Made by a program: the position numbers and the translations under genes. The notes under the pieces were generated by a model, which did no database searches, was not told the DNA's origin, and saw nothing but the letters and a program-made list of their open reading frames with translations. This document shows, in pieces, positions 7,646 to 10,083 of a stretch of 10,083 nucleotides of DNA. Origin of the DNA: Desulfobacterales bacterium. Its GTDB lineage: Bacteria; Desulfobacterota; Desulfobacteria; Desulfobacterales; RPRI01. The number at the start of each line of letters is the position of its first letter. Position 1 is the first letter of the stretch. The stretch is from positions 1 to 10,083 of the forward strand of contig JAGVOC010000333.1 in NCBI GenBank assembly GCA_020052975.1, read 5' to 3'.

Positions 7646-8490
7646 TGAACACCCCGGAACCAATCAATATCTCATATTTCCCGGGTTGCTCTCTGGCGAC
7701 AACCGCCAGGGAGAACAATCAATCTCTAATCGAGGTCTGCATGGGCATGGGATATCGCCTTGTAGATCTTAACGACTGGAATTGCTGCGGCAGTTCTTCA
7801 GCTCACAGCATCAAATCTGAGATTGGATTTCATTTATCTTGCCGGAATTTGTCTTTGGCGCCCAAAGGGATTCCCCTGCTTGTCGCCTGTCCAACCTGCA
7901 TCCTGCACCTTAAACAGGCGCAGAACCGTTTAAAGAGAGACGACGCAGCAAGGGCCGATTATGAATGTCGCTGGAATCGCGCGGTTGATTTGGATCTGGA
8001 AATAATACATTTCTTTGAGTTGTTGGGAGCAAAAACCAACGTTCTTCCCGATTTGCCGCTAAATGGATTAAAATTCGTTCCATATTACGGGTGTATGCTT
8101 GCCAGGCCCCCTGAATTGCGCCATGAAAAAAATTATTATGGTCTTCTTGAAAAGCTCCTTTCTTCCTATGGAGCCAGGCCAATAATCTGGAGTTATTCAT
8201 CCAGATGCTGCGGCACTTTTCTCTCTGTGGCTAAACCTGAGGTAGCTGAACCTATGGTCAATCAGATTATTCAAAATGCCATGGATTCCGGCGCTGAATG
8301 TATTGTCACTGCATGCGCCATGTGCCATCTGAATCTTGAAATTCGTTGTACGCTTAAAAGGAAAATCCCGATTTTTCACTTTTCTGAGATATTGTCCCTG
8401 GCCTTCAAAACCGAAACAAAAAAAGAGTGGTTTACACGCCACCTGGTTGATCCGGTACCTTTATTAAGATCCAGGATGCTGGTTGCATAA
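7642..8490 (+). CDS. hdrB: HdrB-like heterodisulfide reductase subunit with two CCG domains
   Basis: This is the catalytic-type subunit that in methanogens holds two non-cubane [4Fe-4S] clusters and cleaves the CoM-S-S-CoB disulfide; in bacteria the substrate is generally unknown. The 282 residues carry both complete cysteine-rich (CCG) domains: Cys16, Cys48-Cys49-Gly, Cys83-x2-Cys86, and Cys151, Cys189-Cys190-Gly, Cys225-x2-Cys228. All ten expected cysteines are present, so both clusters should form. The protein is soluble. The ATG at 7642 overlaps the hdrC stop (ATGATGA); an ATG at 7645 is also possible, with AAGGA about 5-8 bp upstream. Translational coupling with hdrC fits a one-to-one complex. 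The last 25 residues are not recognisable as family core. The family is certain; the physiological role is not. Confidence 0.9.
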   Translation: MMNTPEPINISYFPGCSLATTARENNQSLIEVCMGMGYRLVDLNDWNCCGSSSAHSIKSEIGFHLSCRNLSLAPKGIPLLVACPTCILHLKQAQNRLKRDDAARADYECRWNRAVDLDLEIIHFFELLGAKTNVLPDLPLNGLKFVPYYGCMLARPPELRHEKNYYGLLEKLLSSYGARPIIWSYSSRCCGTFLSVAKPEVAEPMVNQIIQNAMDSGAECIVTACAMCHLNLEIRCTLKRKIPIFHFSEILSLAFKTETKKEWFTRHLVDPVPLLRSRMLVA

Positions 8491-8560
8491 GCTTGGCATA
8501 CACCTGACTTCCTCAAAGCTGTTGTATAAACCGCATAAACAAATTCGATGGTATCAAGGG

Positions 8561-8935
8561 TCATAATACTCTGGAGCTGGAATGGCATTCATGTTGATGT
8601 TCATGACACATAATGCCTGAATCTATCAATTTGCCATCAAGGTAATTTTTTATAACCGTTTTAATTTCACCGGAGCAACCTCTGAAAACTTTTATCCCAT
8701 GACTGCCTAAAATATTTACAGCTCCTTCTCCCATATTCCCGGCCAGCATTATCTTTACACCCATCAGAGATAATGTCTGGGCGATGTTTGACTTGCAGCC
8801 GCAGCCTACCGGAGAGTCAACTATATCTTCGGAAATAATCTCGTTATTATCGTTTACGGTGAATACTGTAAAATATTCACAATGGCCAAAATGGTCGTCT
8901 ATCCTGTTTTCCTTTGACGGCAATGCGATTTTCAT
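8561..8935 (-). CDS. NifX/NafY/NifB-C-terminal-like (MTH1175-type) small protein
   Basis: This is a 124-residue protein of the dinitrogenase iron-molybdenum cofactor biosynthesis family. It begins MKIALPS and has the conserved DHFGHCEYF (residues 14-22), VGCGCKSN (43-50), MGEGAVNIL (68-76) and a GIKVFRG segment. In nitrogen fixers such domains carry metal-cluster precursors; in other anaerobes the function is unproven, and a metal or cluster carrier role is inferred. Six cysteines (19, 45, 47, 87, 110, 117) and a His/Cys-rich tail, CHEHQHECH (110-118), look like an added metal site. AAGGAGA stands about 11 bp before the ATG. It follows the DUF134 gene by 59 bp on the same strand and is probably in its operon. 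It converges on hdrB with a 70-bp gap. There is no nitrogenase gene in the window. Confidence 0.9.
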   Translation of the reverse strand: MKIALPSKENRIDDHFGHCEYFTVFTVNDNNEIISEDIVDSPVGCGCKSNIAQTLSLMGVKIMLAGNMGEGAVNILGSHGIKVFRGCSGEIKTVIKNYLDGKLIDSGIMCHEHQHECHSSSRVL

Positions 8936-8994
8936 TTTTCTCTTTCTCCTTAAGATATTTTTTTAAACAATCTGCTCGATTTCCGGATTGTAAA

Positions 8995-9303
8995 CTAAAT
9001 GGTTTTCATGTTTCCGACTCTGACTTCACCCCCTGCAATTTTCAAGGCTTTCCCATGAATCAATACATCTGCAATTTTTCTGTGTGCCGAATCGATAATT
9101 CGGCCAAATGTCTGCCGTGATATATCCATCTTAACAGCCGCTTGTTCCTGATATAAACCTTCGAAATCGGCAAGTTTTATTGCTTCAAATTCATCCAGAG
9201 TCAAAACAACTTCTTCCAGTAAGGAAGAGGGTATTCCTTTTGGTTTATAATAATTTACATCCGGAATGCAGCCTATTTTTCTGCAATACTTGGGTCTTGT
9301 CAT
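8995..9303 (-). CDS. DUF134/UPF0251 family DNA-binding protein
   Basis: This 102-residue protein has the DUF134 hallmark N-terminus (RPKYCRKIGCIPDVNYYKP, residues 3-21), then LTLDEFEAIKLADFEGLYQEQAA and a sigma-70 region 4-like helix-turn-helix (about 50-80; MDISRQTFGRIIDSAHRKIA). Cys7 and Cys12 could bind a metal. It is probably a transcription regulator of its own operon, which includes the following NifX-like gene; this pairing is common in anaerobes. GAGG in the 5' leader lies 8 bp before the ATG at 9303. Upstream is a promoter with a 20-bp near-palindrome between its -35 and -10 boxes, which is where an autorepressor would sit. Regulator status is a family-based inference; no ligand is known. 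Confidence 0.9.
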   Translation of the reverse strand: MTRPKYCRKIGCIPDVNYYKPKGIPSSLLEEVVLTLDEFEAIKLADFEGLYQEQAAVKMDISRQTFGRIIDSAHRKIADVLIHGKALKIAGGEVRVGNMKTI

Positions 9304-9324
9304 AATATTGCCTCATTAATATGC

Positions 9325-9353
9325 ATTATGAGCATATGCCCATAAATAGTCAA
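9325..9353 (-). promoter_or_regulatory. Promoter of the DUF134/NifX-like operon with embedded operator palindrome
   Basis: On the minus strand, TTGACT (9353-9348) and CATAAT (9330-9325) are separated by 17 bp, an excellent sigma-70 pair. The spacer contains GCATATGC (9332-9339). The wider 9326-9345 sequence TTATGAGCATATGCCCATAA is palindromic at nine of ten paired positions (only 9331/9340 mismatch). A second GCATAT-like element, ATATGC, is at 9319-9324, just below the -10. This placement fits direct repression, most likely by the DUF134 protein. Confidence 0.65.
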
Positions 9354-9361
9354 GAAAATAA

Positions 9362-9382
9362 TTTGATTTGCAGAAAATCAAA
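9362..9382. repeat. Perfect inverted repeat, 8-bp arms and 5-nt spacer
   Basis: TTTGATTT (9362-9369) and AAATCAAA (9375-9382) are exact reverse complements around GCAGA. The repeat lies just upstream of the DUF134 promoter -35. It could be a second regulator site or a weak hairpin; neither is proven. Confidence 0.45.
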
Positions 9383-9774
9383 CTGAATGTTGCAAATATA
9401 AGAGGCCCCCTTTTTACAACCTTATTCCCGGGAATCCGCCCAAAAATGAAAAGGCAATGCATGAAATTTCAGGCGTGTCTTCTATCATTGTATTATGGGA
9501 TATTTTACTGTCATCGCATTCAAAAATGTAACTGAATTTGAATGGAATCTTGGTAAATGGCTTTGCAGGGTTCTCAAAAAGCTTTTACTGGTTTAGTTCA
9601 TGTTTTCAATAATAACCTTTATTAACAATGCAGGATGGTATTGTGTCTCTTGATGACGATAATCCTGTTCGCGCTTAACAGATCATACAGCACAAATCCC
9701 ATATAACACCTACTTAAAACATTAAAAAGATTACGATACGTCTATTGAAGATTACCGATTGGAATGATTGATCC
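9383..9774. other. Intergenic stretch with no intact gene; possible transposase scrap
   Basis: I see no convincing gene here on either strand. GTTGCAAA (9389-9396) and TTTACAAC (9413-9420) are an inverted repeat with one mismatch around GGCCCCC. From about 9632, one plus-strand frame reads QDGIVSLDDDNPVRA and then a stop; this recalls the N-terminal LDD..DNPVR segment of IS1182-family transposases, but the match is too short to be sure. The AT-rich composition suits a decayed or regulatory spacer. Confidence 0.35.
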
Positions 9775-9800
9775 AAAACACGCCAAGCCTCGCCGCGTGT
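9775..9800 (-). terminator. Predicted Rho-independent terminator after the ThiC-like gene
   Basis: Read on the minus strand, ACACGC (9800-9795) and GCGTGT (9783-9778) form a 6-bp stem, followed directly by a short T run (9778-9775 are A on the plus strand). It lies about 25 bp past the stop of the ThiC-like gene. The 11-nt loop is rather large. Confidence 0.5.
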
Positions 9801-9824
9801 CCATCCGTAAGGATATTAGCATGT

Positions 9825-10082
9825 TTAGCCCTTGCCCAGCTTGATCGCACACAACTCACCGCACATGGTACACCCCTCTTCGTGGGCCGTCGTGCTTTTC
9901 TCAAGCAATCTCGAAGCTTTCTGCGGATCTATGGCTGTTGAAATCTGTCCCTGCCAGTCGATCGCCTTTCGGTATCCGGCCATTATGACGTCCTGTTCCA
10001 GCGCGCCGGGCAACCCTTTGGCAATGTCGGCGATATGGGCGGCGATGCGCGAAGCCATGATCCCTTCCCGCACATCCTCGAT
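9825..10082 (-). CDS. thiC: ThiC-family radical SAM protein (phosphomethylpyrimidine synthase or paralogue), C-terminal fragment
   Basis: Only the last ~86 residues are in the window; the frame continues past the right edge, and the GTG at 10073 is internal. The segment (I)EDVREGIMASRIAAHIADIAKG..GAL, then KAIDW..Q...AIDPQKA and CTMCGELCAIK, is the ThiC C-terminus. ThiC makes the thiamine pyrimidine (HMP-phosphate) from aminoimidazole ribotide, using S-adenosylmethionine and a [4Fe-4S] cluster held by the three C-terminal cysteines. Here those cysteines are spaced C-x2-C-x3-C rather than the C-x2-C-x4-C of E. coli-type ThiC, and there is little sequence beyond them. This is like the shorter ThiC-type proteins of archaea and anaerobes. 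A paralogue such as BzaF (hydroxybenzimidazole synthase for cobamide) cannot be excluded from the fragment. A terminator follows at 9775-9800. Confidence 0.82.
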   Translation of the reverse strand: MEDVREGIMASRIAAHIADIAKGLPGALEQDVIMAGYRKAIDWQGQISTAIDPQKASRLLEKSTTAHEEGCTMCGELCAIKLGKG

Positions 10083-10083
10083 A

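Noticed and set aside
8491..8560. Bidirectional terminator between hdrB and the NifX-like gene
   Set aside because: No stem longer than about five base pairs and no U run could be found on either strand.

Overview
The window looks like chromosomal DNA of an anaerobic, probably sulfate-reducing bacterium of the Desulfobacterota (former Deltaproteobacteria). This is an inference from gene content: an HdrC/HdrB pair, a DUF134 regulator with a NifX-like protein, methionine synthesis by direct sulfhydrylation, a ThiC-like protein with a short cluster motif, and oxygen-defence genes. No rRNA, tRNA, CRISPR array or intact mobile element was seen.

Layout from left to right. (1) Bases 2-766 (+) are the C-terminal part of a RecD2-type helicase cut by the window edge. 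A membrane fatty-acid hydroxylase/sterol desaturase follows at 783-1582 (+) and is broken by a one-base frameshift near 1121-1127. (2) A non-coding stretch (1583-1782) holds a 12-bp inverted repeat enclosing a strong hairpin, perhaps a dispersed element. (3) An anchored or exported MsrA-MsrB fusion (1783-2907, -) and a clade-3-like catalase (3076-4539, +) are divergent. Their promoters lie back to back and their -35 boxes form an inverted repeat. (4) A methionine unit follows (+): MetA (4669-5592), predicted to use acetyl-CoA because it has Glu111, then MetY (5686-6978), which adds sulfide to O-acetylhomoserine. It ends at a GC-rich hairpin. (5) A perfect 14-bp palindrome of CRP/FNR style precedes hdrC-hdrB (7052-8490, +), whose reading frames overlap by 4 bp. 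(6) Convergent to these is a two-gene minus-strand operon: a DUF134 DNA-binding protein (9303-8995), then a NifX/MTH1175-like protein (8935-8561). Its promoter carries a 20-bp near-palindrome between the -35 and -10. (7) About 500 bp without an intact gene, with inverted repeats and a doubtful transposase scrap, leads to a minus-strand terminator and the C-terminus of a ThiC-family protein (9825 to the window edge).

How they work together: catalase and MsrAB remove peroxide and repair oxidised methionine. MetA/MetY assimilate sulfide, abundant in sulfate reducers, into homocysteine. HdrCB is an iron-sulfur electron-transfer module lacking an adjacent HdrA. The most interesting unexplained signals are the three regulatory palindromes (2980-3016, 7019-7032, 9326-9345) and the 1585-1755 element. 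I did not find a clearly new multi-gene system.
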